This document shows positions 1-8,600 of a DNA stretch of 43,882 bases, in pieces. The position numbers and the translations under genes are program-made. The DNA is from Candidatus Wallbacteria bacterium (GTDB lineage: Bacteria; Muiribacteriota; UBA6191; JACPRK01), in contig JACPRK010000116.1 in NCBI GenBank assembly GCA_016190005.1, positions 1-43,882 of the forward strand. The letters run 5' to 3'. The notes beneath the pieces are model-generated. The model saw only the letters and a list, made by a program, of their open reading frames with translations, did not search any database and was not told the DNA's origin. Positions within the stretch are counted from its first letter, which is position 1. Each line of letters begins with the position of its first letter.

Positions 1-91
1 CCTGATCCCTGATCCCTGATCCCTGATCCCTGAAGCCTGATCCCTGATCCCTGATCCCTGAAGCCTGATCCCTGAAGCCTGATCCCTGAAG
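1..91. repeat. Heptamer tandem repeat (13 units)
   Basis: Thirteen uninterrupted 7-base units, either CCTGATC or CCTGAAG, run from the window edge to three bases before the stop codon of the kinase-like gene on the minus strand. The array may extend beyond the window. On the other strand the units read GGGATCA and GGCTTCA, the same family as the degenerate array at 8793-8841. The 7-base period is not a multiple of three, so it is not a coding repeat. Confidence 0.95.
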
Positions 92-93
92 CC

Positions 94-1527
94 TCACGTC
101 TGGTGCGGGATCGCCAGCATCAGGCCGCCAATGAACTCCCTCACGTGGCAGTCGCCGGGAATCAGCGACTCGGGGTCTGACGTCAGTGGAGTGATCGAGT
201 CCAAAACGCGGTTGCCTTCCGCGCACCGCAGGCATGCATCGAGGCTCATCCCTTCGGGGAGCTGATCGGCCCTGGGAAACTGGCCGGCCAGGTAGTGCTG
301 CAGAATTGGGAGGTCAAAGGCGAGGCCGCCATTGACGAAGGCGTTCGCGGTCCGGAGGAAGGGGAGCATGTCGGTCAGCTCTCCGTCCCGCACGTAGTGC
401 CAGTGGCCCAGGATGGAGCGGATGTCCTTGTTGCGGTGCTTCGTGTCGCGCAGCATTCGGCGAAACATGTTGACCAGCGTGAACGGGATGGCGCGGCCCG
501 AGCTGCCGTCGTCCTCTAGCACTCGGTTGGCGTTGAAGAGGAAGACTTTGAACTTCTTCTCGTCCGGGATGCCGGCGGTGATGTAGGGGAAGAGACCGTG
601 CAGGCAGTCGATGATGAGAACCTGATCGCTCGTCAGCTGCAGCGGCTCGGTGCCCGATCGGCGGCCGCTCTTGAAGTCGAAGATCGGAGTGTCGACGACT
701 TTGCCCTCTAGCAGGTCGTAGATGTGGTTGCGCATCAGCGGGATCTCGTAGGCCCGCGCACGCTCGTAGTCGCGGTCTCCCGACTGATCCGTCGGGTGCT
801 GATCGACGCTGTAAAAGTAGTTGTCGGCGCTGAATACGGCGAACTTCTGGCCCGTGCGTTCCTGTATGAGCTGCGTGATCTTGTGCGTGGTGGTCGTCTT
901 CCCCGAGCTGGACGGCCCCGTCACCATGAAGATGCGAATGCCTTTGCGCGCAAGGAACTTGTCGGCGGCGTCGTGGAGCTGGCGCCCGTACTCGTCGATG
1001 GAGGCGCCGATCAGCTCGGGGAGCTTGCCCGTGGCCACCCATTCGTTGATGCCAGCGACCGTGTCCGTGCGCATCCGGCGATTCCAGGCGGCCGCCTCTT
1101 CCACGAGCTGCTCGGGATACGGCACCTGCGAGAAGTCGCTTTCGCGCATCGCGCCGCGGCGCACCCAGAGCCGGCCGCTCGAGTAGAACTGGTACTCGTC
1201 GGCAACGCCCCGCAGCCCCCAGAACCGCAGTGTGACGATGACCATGCGGTGGATCTCGTCCAGCGGAGCCGGGGTGTTGGGGGTGAGGTACTGGGGGTTG
1301 GCATTGAGACGGCCCATCACGTCGTGCGTGAGGAACTCGGCGATGTCCTCGTCGGACTTGCCGAGGAAGAGCCACGCGTTGATGCCGTCGTGGACGTCGG
1401 CCTGGAATCCGCCAACCTTGCGCCCGGCTTTCAGGATGGCGTTCTGGATCTTCTCCATCCGGAAGGGGACCCGGTTGCCTACCTTGTCGTCGATCAGGAG
1501 GATGCGATTGTCGGTCTTGAGCTTCAT
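94..1527 (-). CDS. ATP-cone domain fused to uridine kinase/phosphoribulokinase-like kinase
   Basis: A 477-residue cytoplasmic protein. Residues about 8-120 look like an ATP-cone: PFRMEKIQNAILKAG, then a helical stretch ending in a DEIHRMVIVTLR-like segment. This regulatory ATP/dATP-binding fold is known from ribonucleotide reductases, NrdR and some archaeal 2-phosphoglycerate kinases. Residues about 195-477 are a P-loop kinase of the uridine kinase/PRK family: Walker A GPSSSGKT at 204-211, DNYF at 235-238, PIFDFKSGRR at 281-290 and the hydrophobic strand VLIIDCLHG. Ordinary Udk is about 210 residues, so this is a longer form. The phosphate acceptor cannot be read from sequence; a nucleoside or sugar phosphate is likely. 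A TATACT box lies 7 bases before the ATG with no Shine-Dalgarno sequence, so the mRNA may be leaderless. It is divergent from citrate synthase. Confidence 0.85.
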   Translation of the reverse strand: MKLKTDNRILLIDDKVGNRVPFRMEKIQNAILKAGRKVGGFQADVHDGINAWLFLGKSDEDIAEFLTHDVMGRLNANPQYLTPNTPAPLDEIHRMVIVTLRFWGLRGVADEYQFYSSGRLWVRRGAMRESDFSQVPYPEQLVEEAAAWNRRMRTDTVAGINEWVATGKLPELIGASIDEYGRQLHDAADKFLARKGIRIFMVTGPSSSGKTTTTHKITQLIQERTGQKFAVFSADNYFYSVDQHPTDQSGDRDYERARAYEIPLMRNHIYDLLEGKVVDTPIFDFKSGRRSGTEPLQLTSDQVLIIDCLHGLFPYITAGIPDEKKFKVFLFNANRVLEDDGSSGRAIPFTLVNMFRRMLRDTKHRNKDIRSILGHWHYVRDGELTDMLPFLRTANAFVNGGLAFDLPILQHYLAGQFPRADQLPEGMSLDACLRCAEGNRVLDSITPLTSDPESLIPGDCHVREFIGGLMLAIPHQT

Positions 1528-1534
1528 CGAGGCC

Positions 1535-1540
1535 AGTATA
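1535..1540 (-). promoter_or_regulatory. -10 box of kinase-like gene, leaderless arrangement
   Basis: The minus strand reads TATACT, then seven bases, then the ATG at 1527. There is no purine-rich ribosome site in the gap, and no clear -35. The geometry (six-base -10, seven bases, start codon) is identical to that of gabT at 10211-10224, which supports a real leaderless promoter class. Confidence 0.45.
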
Positions 1541-1691
1541 GATCGCGAACCAGACCGGCGGATGCCGGACCCGGCGCTGGCACTCTTCAGCCCATTGTTT
1601 GCAGCCCGTGACCGCGAGCACCGGAGCGGCCGTGCCGCAGTGCGTTATGGGCTTCCCACCCGCGGGCGCGCGTGCTAACCTGTCGGCGGCC

Positions 1692-1732
1692 TCCCCGGCA
1701 TGACGGCCCGGGGAAGGAGGCAGAAAGCCTCC
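1692..1732 (+). promoter_or_regulatory. Two hairpins in the citrate synthase leader
   Basis: TCCCCGG (1692-1698) pairs with CCGGGGA (1708-1714). GGAGGC (1716-1721) pairs with GCCTCC (1727-1732) around an AGAAA loop. Both are perfect stems and lie 25-65 bases before the gltA start. They could form a structured leader. No U-run follows, and I do not recognise a known riboswitch family. Confidence 0.3.
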
Positions 1733-1757
1733 GGACGGACGCGAGAGGGATCGAGCC

Positions 1758-3053
1758 ATGGGCAAAGAGACGCTGTCGATCACGGACAACCGCACCGGCA
1801 AGACCTACGAGGTCGCGATCAAGAACGGCACCATCAAGGCGATGGATCTCCGCCAGATCAGGACCGACGCGGAGGACTTCGGGTTGATGACCTACGACCC
1901 GGCCTTCACCAACACAGCTTCCTGCCAGAGCAAGATCACGTTCATCGACGGCGATCGCGGGATCCTCGAGTATCGAGGCTACCCGATCGAGCAGCTTGCC
2001 GAGCGCAGCAACTACCTGGAGGTCGCCTATCTCGTCGTCAACGGCGAGCTGCCGACCAAACAGGAGCTGGAGCAGTGGACCTTCGAGATCAACAACCACA
2101 CGCTGCTCCACGAGAACGTCAAGAAGTTCATGGACGGCTTCCACCACGACGCCCACCCGATGGGCATGCTCATCAGCACGGCGGCGGCCCTCTCCACCTT
2201 CTATCCCGATGCCAAGGAGGTCCACGACCCCGAGACGCGCCACCTCGACATCGTGCGGCTTATCGCCAAGATGATCACGATGGCGGCCTTCGCCTATCGC
2301 CACAGCCTGGGCCAGCGCTACGTCTACCCGGACAACTCGCTCTCCTACTCCGGGAACTTCATGAACATGCTGTTCCGCATGACCGAGCGCCCCTACAAGC
2401 CCAACCCGGTCCTGGAGCGGGCCCTGGACGTACTCTTCATCCTCCACGCCGACCACGAGCAGAACTGCAGCGCCAACGCCATGCGTAGCGTCGGCTCCAG
2501 CCAGGTCGATCCCTATAGCGCCGTCGCCGCCGCTACCGCCGCGCTCTACGGCCCCCTGCACGGCGGCGCCAACGAGGCCGTCCTGCGGATGCTCAAGGAG
2601 ATCGGCTCCAAGGACCACGTCCCCGCCTTCATCCAGGAAGTCAAGTCCGGCAAGGGCAGCCGCCTGATGGGCTTCGGCCACCGCGTTTACAAGAACTACG
2701 ATCCGCGCGCCAAGTTCATCAAGAAGATGGCCGACGAGGTCTTCGAGGTCACAGGGAAGAACCCGCTCCTCGAAATCGCCGTCGAGCTCGAGCGCATCGC
2801 GCTGCAGGACGAGTACTTCGTCAGCCGCAAGCTCTATCCGAACGTCGACTTCTACTCCGGTCTCATCTACGAGGCGATGGGCTTCCCCGTCGCGATGTTC
2901 CCCGTGCTCTTCGCCATCCCCCGCACCTCCGGCTGGCTGGCCCAGTGGCTCGAGATGATCCAGGATTCCGAGCAGAAGATCGCCCGCCCTCGCCAGGTCT
3001 ACACGGGCCACCGAAAGCGCGACTACGTCCCCATCGCAGAGCGCAAGCAGTAG
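1758..3053 (+). CDS. gltA: Citrate synthase
   Basis: A 431-residue cytoplasmic enzyme condensing acetyl-CoA and oxaloacetate to citrate at the entry to the TCA cycle. The match is near full length to the GltA family: the LHADHEQNCSAN block (His-230, His-233), GPLHGGANE with His-268, FGHRVYKNYDPRA from residue 306, and the third catalytic residue Asp-364 in PNVDFYSG. The last two blocks supply oxaloacetate and CoA contacts in known structures. The length and N-terminal beta region (residues 1-60) are those of the large bacterial, typically hexameric, type. The start is the ATG preceded by GAGAGGGA at 1741-1748. It is divergent from the ATP-cone kinase, with a 230-base gap holding the leader hairpins. 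The TPR gene follows after 65 bases with its own ribosome site. Confidence 0.97.
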   Translation: MGKETLSITDNRTGKTYEVAIKNGTIKAMDLRQIRTDAEDFGLMTYDPAFTNTASCQSKITFIDGDRGILEYRGYPIEQLAERSNYLEVAYLVVNGELPTKQELEQWTFEINNHTLLHENVKKFMDGFHHDAHPMGMLISTAAALSTFYPDAKEVHDPETRHLDIVRLIAKMITMAAFAYRHSLGQRYVYPDNSLSYSGNFMNMLFRMTERPYKPNPVLERALDVLFILHADHEQNCSANAMRSVGSSQVDPYSAVAAATAALYGPLHGGANEAVLRMLKEIGSKDHVPAFIQEVKSGKGSRLMGFGHRVYKNYDPRAKFIKKMADEVFEVTGKNPLLEIAVELERIALQDEYFVSRKLYPNVDFYSGLIYEAMGFPVAMFPVLFAIPRTSGWLAQWLEMIQDSEQKIARPRQVYTGHRKRDYVPIAERKQ

Positions 3054-3118
3054 CGGCCAGCGGCCCAGTGGGCCGGAGGTTGGCATCGGCCGCACCGTGA
3101 GTTAAGGAGTCCGGCGAG

Positions 3119-4366
3119 ATGATGCCGATCCGAAGGCTCTGCCGGAGTCTGACGCCGTTCTTCGCAAGCGCAGTGCTGGCGCCCTGCCTGCTGGCTCAGG
3201 CACCGCCCACGCTCCCCTCGACCGCGACACCCGCCGTCGAGGCGCCCTCATCACGACCTCCGGCGGCCAAGCCCGGCTCCTCCATCAATCTCGTCTTCGA
3301 GGATGCCCGCCAGCAAGCCGGCCTCTCGGGCAAGGCAGAGGCCGCGCAGGCGCTGCTGGAGCTGGGCGACCACGCAGGCGCCGCCAAGCGCTACGCCGAC
3401 ATGGCCGTCGACTGGCAGAAGCTGACGACTCAGTGGCGCGACCAGGCACTGACTGCCATCGAGAACGCTGCCGCGGGTCATGCGTCCGCCGCCGACGCCG
3501 CTCGGGCCGTCGACCTCTATGCCCGGGGCGAGTCCGAAGTCCAGAAAGCGATCGACCTGGCGACCGGCGCCCACCAAACCGGCGGCCGCGAGGGTCCCAG
3601 CGAGAACGCAGTCCTGGAGCGGGTCCGAGAGCTCAGGCTCCGAGCTTCCTCACCGGCCCTCTCCGAGGCCCTCTCTGGGCTCGTGCGCGACGCCGAGAAC
3701 CGGGCCCTGGCCCTGGCCGACCTCCGCACCGCCGAGCGCGACGCCGACGGCGCCTTCTTCCTCTTCACGAAGCTCCACGCCGGCTCCGTCAGCCAGACCC
3801 GACGCCAGGGCATCGTCGAGAAGCTCCTGAGCCTCTACTCCGACCTCATCTCGGAACGCCGCCTCCGAGTCGCCGCCAAGATCGCCGTCTGGTATGTGGA
3901 CAACCACGCCGCCCAGTCCTCCATCTGGAGACAAGAGACCATCCGACTCGTCCAGGCGATCCTGGGAACCGTCCCGGCCTGCGGCGCCTCGAGCGGCCAC
4001 GGCAAGGAACAAGACCTTGCCGCCCCGGACGCCGTCGGGCTCCTTTGCCGGTTCTTCGTCACTCCGGGGACCGCGACGCCCGCGGTCTGGCTCCTCCTGG
4101 CCCAGGCCTACCGCCAGTCGGGCGAGCTGGGAGACGCCATCCGCTGGTACGAGCTGGCCCTCGCTGCCGACGGCCATGACGCCCAGGTCCGAATGTGGCT
4201 TGCCGAAGCCTGTGCCGCTGTCGGTAAGATCGACTCTGCCGTCCGCCACATGATCGACGCCATCAACCTCGGCTACTCCGTCCGTCGCGCCCTCGACAAC
4301 CCCGAACTGGCCGCTTTGCGCCAGACTCCGGCCTACCGATCTCTGGAGCGAGGCTCGTTGTTCTGA
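3119..4366 (+). CDS. Secreted TPR-containing protein, unknown role
   Basis: A 415-residue protein with a signal peptide at residues 1-26 (basic MMPIRRLCR, hydrophobic core, LLAQA end), then a Pro/Ala/Ser-rich linker to about residue 55. The rest is alpha-helical. The clearest tetratricopeptide pair is at residues about 322-390 (AVWLLLAQAYRQSGELGDAIRWYELAL, then a second unit); weaker helices fill 60-310. No catalytic motif is visible. It is probably a periplasmic scaffold. AAGGAG at 3104-3109 lies nine bases before the ATG, which supports this start. It sits 49 bases before an NlpC/P60-like gene and shortly before the secretin, so a part in assembling the secretion or pilus apparatus is possible, but that rests only on position. 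Confidence 0.8.
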   Translation: MMPIRRLCRSLTPFFASAVLAPCLLAQAPPTLPSTATPAVEAPSSRPPAAKPGSSINLVFEDARQQAGLSGKAEAAQALLELGDHAGAAKRYADMAVDWQKLTTQWRDQALTAIENAAAGHASAADAARAVDLYARGESEVQKAIDLATGAHQTGGREGPSENAVLERVRELRLRASSPALSEALSGLVRDAENRALALADLRTAERDADGAFFLFTKLHAGSVSQTRRQGIVEKLLSLYSDLISERRLRVAAKIAVWYVDNHAAQSSIWRQETIRLVQAILGTVPACGASSGHGKEQDLAAPDAVGLLCRFFVTPGTATPAVWLLLAQAYRQSGELGDAIRWYELALAADGHDAQVRMWLAEACAAVGKIDSAVRHMIDAINLGYSVRRALDNPELAALRQTPAYRSLERGSLF

Positions 4367-4415
4367 GAGTGGACTTGGCATTTGCCCCGGGCCCAGAGCT
4401 AGAGAATCGCACCCA

Positions 4416-5342
4416 TTGCGTGTCGTAGCTTCGCCCTCATCCATGCGCGAATCTTCCGAAAATCCTCCTGCCCCTCGGCTTCGGCTCTGGCCTTCGAGCG
4501 CTCCCAGAGCCGTTTGCAACGGGGTTCCCAGGGGCCCATGGCCCTTGGGTCGGAGCTCGAGGGCAAGGCCCTCGACAGGAATCGGTACCACTTTCCTCCT
4601 CGCGCTTCTTCTCTCGCTCGGAACTGTCACCGCGCCGCTCGCGGCGCAGACGAGCTACACGTCCAAGAACACGGGCGGGGCGGCCGTATCGACCACGCCG
4701 TCACCGGCGTCGGGGACGGGCCTGCCTTCAACCGTTTCCGCGATTTCGCAGCCGAGCCAGATGACCCGGCTCGGGGACTTGAAGGTCGACATGCCTCGGC
4801 TGACCGGTGTGACTTCATCAGGCGCCGCGCCAGCGACTCCGGCGACCACCGGGTACTTCGCGGCCAAGGGCGGCACGGCGCTGGGCGGACGGTCGGCCTC
4901 GGTGACGGCCGGCGAACTGCGCCGGTGGCGGCTGCGCCGGGCGATCGACGAGACCGTGGGAGTTCCGTACAGGAGGATGGGACGCGTTGCTGCCGAGGGT
5001 CTGGACCCGATCGGGCTCGTTCTCCACGTCTACTCAGCGATCCGGATGTCGCTCCCCGATGAATCTGAGAGCCTGCGGTTCGCGGGCAAGAGGCTGGCCG
5101 CCGATGAGCTGGTCGAGCGCGGCAAGTTCCGAGAGAACGCCTGGAAGGTGCTGGCCCCGGGCGATGTCCTCTTCTTCTGGTCGAAGGACCGCAGCACCGG
5201 CAGGGCGGAGTTGAAGCCCGGGCTCTACCACTCCGACGGGAAGGTGGCCGTCGCCTCGGCGGACAAGGGGAAGGTCGTCCTGGTCGGAATAGAGGGTCAG
5301 GCGAAGAGCCTGGCCTTCATTCAGCGCATCGTGCTGCCCTGA
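4416..5342 (+). CDS. Secreted NlpC/P60-like protein without catalytic residues
   Basis: Residues about 165-308 follow the NlpC/P60 peptidoglycan peptidase pattern: VGVPYRRMGR, then GLDPIGLVLHVY, LPDES, an AWKVLAPGDVLFFW strand, and a PGLYHSDGKVAVAS segment. In active enzymes the second motif is G-[FL]-D-C-S-G-L-V and the last carries a catalytic His in an IHAS-type motif. Here Cys is Pro (codon 5007-5009) and His is Val, so it should not hydrolyse peptidoglycan and may bind it. A hydrophobic segment TTFLLALLLSLG ending APLAAQ is a signal peptide. The frame opens at TTG 4416, with ATG 4443 and TTG 4545 downstream; the last gives the most normal signal peptide. A Thr/Ser/Pro/Gly-rich linker joins signal and domain. 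The secretin gene follows, so it may anchor the secretin to the wall. Confidence 0.65.
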   Translation: MRVVASPSSMRESSENPPAPRLRLWPSSAPRAVCNGVPRGPWPLGRSSRARPSTGIGTTFLLALLLSLGTVTAPLAAQTSYTSKNTGGAAVSTTPSPASGTGLPSTVSAISQPSQMTRLGDLKVDMPRLTGVTSSGAAPATPATTGYFAAKGGTALGGRSASVTAGELRRWRLRRAIDETVGVPYRRMGRVAAEGLDPIGLVLHVYSAIRMSLPDESESLRFAGKRLAADELVERGKFRENAWKVLAPGDVLFFWSKDRSTGRAELKPGLYHSDGKVAVASADKGKVVLVGIEGQAKSLAFIQRIVLP

Positions 5343-5369
5343 GTCCGCGCGCAGCTCCGCGCGGTAGGC

Positions 5370-5494
5370 GGCCCAGCCCGCTACTTGTACGGGCGGGCCC
5401 GGAGAAGGGGGCCGTCGGGGGGAGGCCGAGCGCTTGCGCGAGGTTCCCCCCGACTTGAGGGCCCAGCCCGCTACTTGTACGGGCGGGCCCGGAG
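5370..5494. repeat. 35-bp direct repeat pair enclosing a hairpin
   Basis: An identical 35-base sequence occurs at 5370-5404 and 5460-5494. Each copy folds on itself: GGCCC and GCCCG pair with CGGGC and GGGCC around a CTACTTGTA loop. Between the copies, TCGGGGGGA (5415-5423) pairs perfectly with TCCCCCCGA (5445-5453). The cluster fills the gap between the NlpC-like gene and the secretin. It looks like a dispersed palindromic element or a strong block to read-through; there is no T-run. Confidence 0.85.
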
Positions 5495-5521
5495 GACCGC
5501 GCACTGGACGGAGCGCCCGCT

Positions 5522-5551
5522 CCTGTCGATACGAGATACAGAGTCGACAGG
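5522..5551. promoter_or_regulatory. Perfect dyad upstream of the secretin gene
   Basis: CCTGTCGA (5522-5529) and TCGACAGG (5544-5551) form a perfect 8-base inverted repeat with a 14-base spacer, 72 bases before the secretin ATG. The size suits a dimeric regulator site. The half-site CTGTCG also occurs in the dyads before the sigma-54 promoter at 41719. No confident -35/-10 pair was found here. Confidence 0.35.
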
Positions 5552-5623
5552 GCGATGCGTGTTCTTGTTCGACTTGTGCACAAGAAGCGCTTCACGGAGC
5601 GGACGGAGGAGCTGGACGGCTTC

Positions 5624-8600
5624 ATGAGACAACCGAGAGAGCTGCTGCTAGTGGCGCTGGCCTGCCTTCTGGGATTCACGCTTCCGATGGGCGCCGGGTC
5701 CGACGCCAATGCCGACGAGGCCGCGGAGCTCTTCCTGAATGACTTCCCGACCCTGCCGATTGCGGCGAAGAAGAAGATCGAGCTCCAGGGCGCTACCCCG
5801 GAGGCGGCTGCGGATCTTTTCGTCTACGACTTCTTCCAGCTGGTGGGATCGCTGCTGGACGTGACCTTCGTGATGCCCGAAGAGGCCAAGCTCAAGCAGC
5901 TCAAGGTCGGCACGGTGCTGCGCGAGATGAGCATCGAGGAGGCCGTGCAGCTGGTCCTCCAGATCCACAAGCTGCGGGCGGTTCACTTCAACGAAACGAC
6001 CATCTTCATCGTTGGCCAGACGGCCTCCGCCGACTTCGGCGTGAAGAAGAGTCGCTCCTTCCGGCTGAGATACACCAACGTCCAGGAGGTCGTGAAGTAC
6101 CTGCAGCTCAACAAGAGCGTGCTGGATCGACTGAAGAACGTGACCTACAGCTCGGAGTCGAACACGCTCATCGCCTTCGACACCGACGAGAATCTGCGGC
6201 TGCTGGGCCACATCATTGGCCGTCTGGACGTGCCCTCGGCCAAGATTCTCGAGAGCGTGAAGCTCTCGTACATCGATGTGACGCAGTTCCAGACTCTCTA
6301 CCGGACTCTCAGCTCGGAGATCGTGGAACGGATGAAGGCGATCGGCATCTCCTACAACAAGGACGCGCGAGCGCTGATGGTCTACGGCACGCCGGAGGAC
6401 CTCAAGCTGGTGCGGAACCTGGTGGACAAGTTCGACGTGGCGCCCAAGCAGGTGCTGATCGACACGTCGTTCCTCCAGGTGAGCGAGAGTTTCAACCGCG
6501 AGTTCGGCTTCAAGTTCACCAACAACAGCATCACCGTAAACCAGTTCGATCGCATCAAGGACATCGATCGCATCGCCGCGCAGAACCAGGGGCCTCCGGC
6601 CGTCTTCCCGACCCGCACCCAGATCAATTATCTGATCTCCAAGACGGGCGCCAAGACTCTGCAGAGCCCGAAGGTGCGCGCCATCGACAACACACCGGCG
6701 ACGATCAACATCGGCGAGATCCGAAACATTCAGATCCAGAGCACCGCCACCACGCTGGGGACTGGACTGACACCGGGCCAGCAGCAGACGACGTTCAACA
6801 CGCAGGAAGTGCCGATCGGTGTTCAGGTGAACGTCACGCCACAGATTCACAACGACGATTCGGTCACCCTGGAGATGCGGATCAGCGTCACGAAGGTGCT
6901 CGAGATCAAGAGCTTCGGAGTCGATCGCACCACTCAGGATTCGACCACGAAACTGCGTATCCGCAATGGCGAGACCGTCGTGCTGGGTGGCTTCATCAAC
7001 CAGGTGTTGAATAGCGACGACACGCCGATCCCGCTGTTGGGAGAGGTGCCGCTGCTCGACAAAATTTTCCGCAACAAGAAGCGCGAGCGAACCGATTCGG
7101 AGCTGGTCTTCTTGCTGACGCCCTACATCCTGGACTTCCAGGACAAGGCCCCCAGACCCGACGTGTACGATACCAGTGCGCAGTCTGTGGCGCCGGCGAC
7201 GAAGCTGTCGACCGCCGTGTCGAGCGTGAGCCAGCCGGCCGCGGCGGTCCCCGAGGCGCGGGCGGTTGTCTCCGCCGGGGGGCCGGTGGCCCCCGCGGCG
7301 CCGACGCGACTGGCGGTGGAGCCGCTGGTGGAGCTCGGGCGCGTTCAGGGCGGAGAGATCCGCACGACGCGCGTGCTCGAGGGCAAGGAGGGCTCTGCCA
7401 AGGTCGTGTACGACGCCAGCGGCAAGGTCGTGAGCAAGGAGTTCAAGCCGGCGGCAGGGTCGGGCGCCACGTTGGCTGCGCGAGCAGGGGCGGCCGGTGC
7501 CATCAAGAGCGGGCGCGAGGGAGCCAAGGTTGCCGTTGCAAGCCCGGCCGCTGCTGCCGTCGATGCCTCCGATGAAGTCGAGCTAGAGAAGGCCCGTTCG
7601 GACCGAAAGGTCGCCCGCCGGCGGCGCGCGATCGTGATGCCTGGCGCGCGCCGTGGGGACGATGAGGCGGACGAAAAGGATGAGGATGGCGACGAGCCAC
7701 GGAGCTCGGCCCTCGAGGCCGTCGTGAAGCAGCACCGCGAAGCGATGCGGCGCCAGGCGGTCTCCCGGGAGGACCTGGCGGCTCTGAAGCGCATCTCGGA
7801 TCTGGCCACTGCCGCGCCCGCTGGGCAGGGGAGTCCAAAGAAGGCCCGCCTTCAACCCGGCGCGGTTGGCGCGCAGATCGTCAGGCCTGCCGCGGCTCGG
7901 GTCGAGACGGCCACCCAGCGGTTAGAGCGGCTGGCAAGAGCCGATCACCCGGCGTTCCGGCAGTATCGGAAGGTCACCAACGCGGCTGTGCAGCCTTCTG
8001 GCGAGTCGCACAAGCTCCTCAATGAGCTCCGGGCAGAGCGCTTGGAGACTCAGGCCGCCAAGCCTGTAGCCCCGGATCACGCGATGCTGGACCAGCTGCG
8101 TCGGGAGCGCACGGCTGCTGCGCCGCGCCTGGCAGTGAAGCCCGTGGCCCCCGCGCCGGGACCTGGCGCACGTGATGCTGCCCGAACCGCTGTGCGGGCC
8201 GCGATCCCGGTCGCCAAGGCAGCGAGCCCCAGGACGGACGATGAGTTCGACGAGCTGGCGGAACCGCGCCGGGTCTCGCCTCTGGCGGTCAGGGCCGCGG
8301 CCAAGCCTGTTCAGCCAAAGAGTGTCATGCCGTCGAGCCGGGTCCCGTCCGACCGAGAGGTCATCGAGCGGCTCCGAAAGCTGGGCGCGCGTCCGGCGCC
8401 GCTTGAGGACGAGCCGGAGCTGGCCGCGCAACGCGAGCCGCATCCGTCTGCGACGCGACGTCCGGCTTCCGAAGTGGTTGTGCCGAGTGCGGTCGTACCC
8501 TCGCGGACGGTCACGAAGGTTGACAGCCGAAAAGGTGGTGTCGAACCATCGCAGGCCGTGCCCCGCCGGGTTCCGGCCGTGTCGCGACGCATGGCGGCGC

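Noticed and set aside
1..91. CRISPR array
   Set aside because: The array is a continuous heptamer without spacers.
1692..1757. Resemblance of the gltA leader to a cobalamin or c-di-GMP riboswitch
   Set aside because: Short GGGAA and GCCTCCGG stretches recall these families, but the B12 box and the remaining conserved core are absent.
314..1801. 495-codon minus-strand frame overlapping the ATP-cone kinase
   Set aside because: Its product is Arg/Pro-rich and low complexity, and the alternative frame is a clean P-loop kinase.
4557..4575. Hairpin TCGAGGGC-AAG-GCCCTCGA in the pseudo-NlpC gene start
   Set aside because: Perfect but short, in GC-rich low-complexity sequence; it may only reflect that the true start is downstream.
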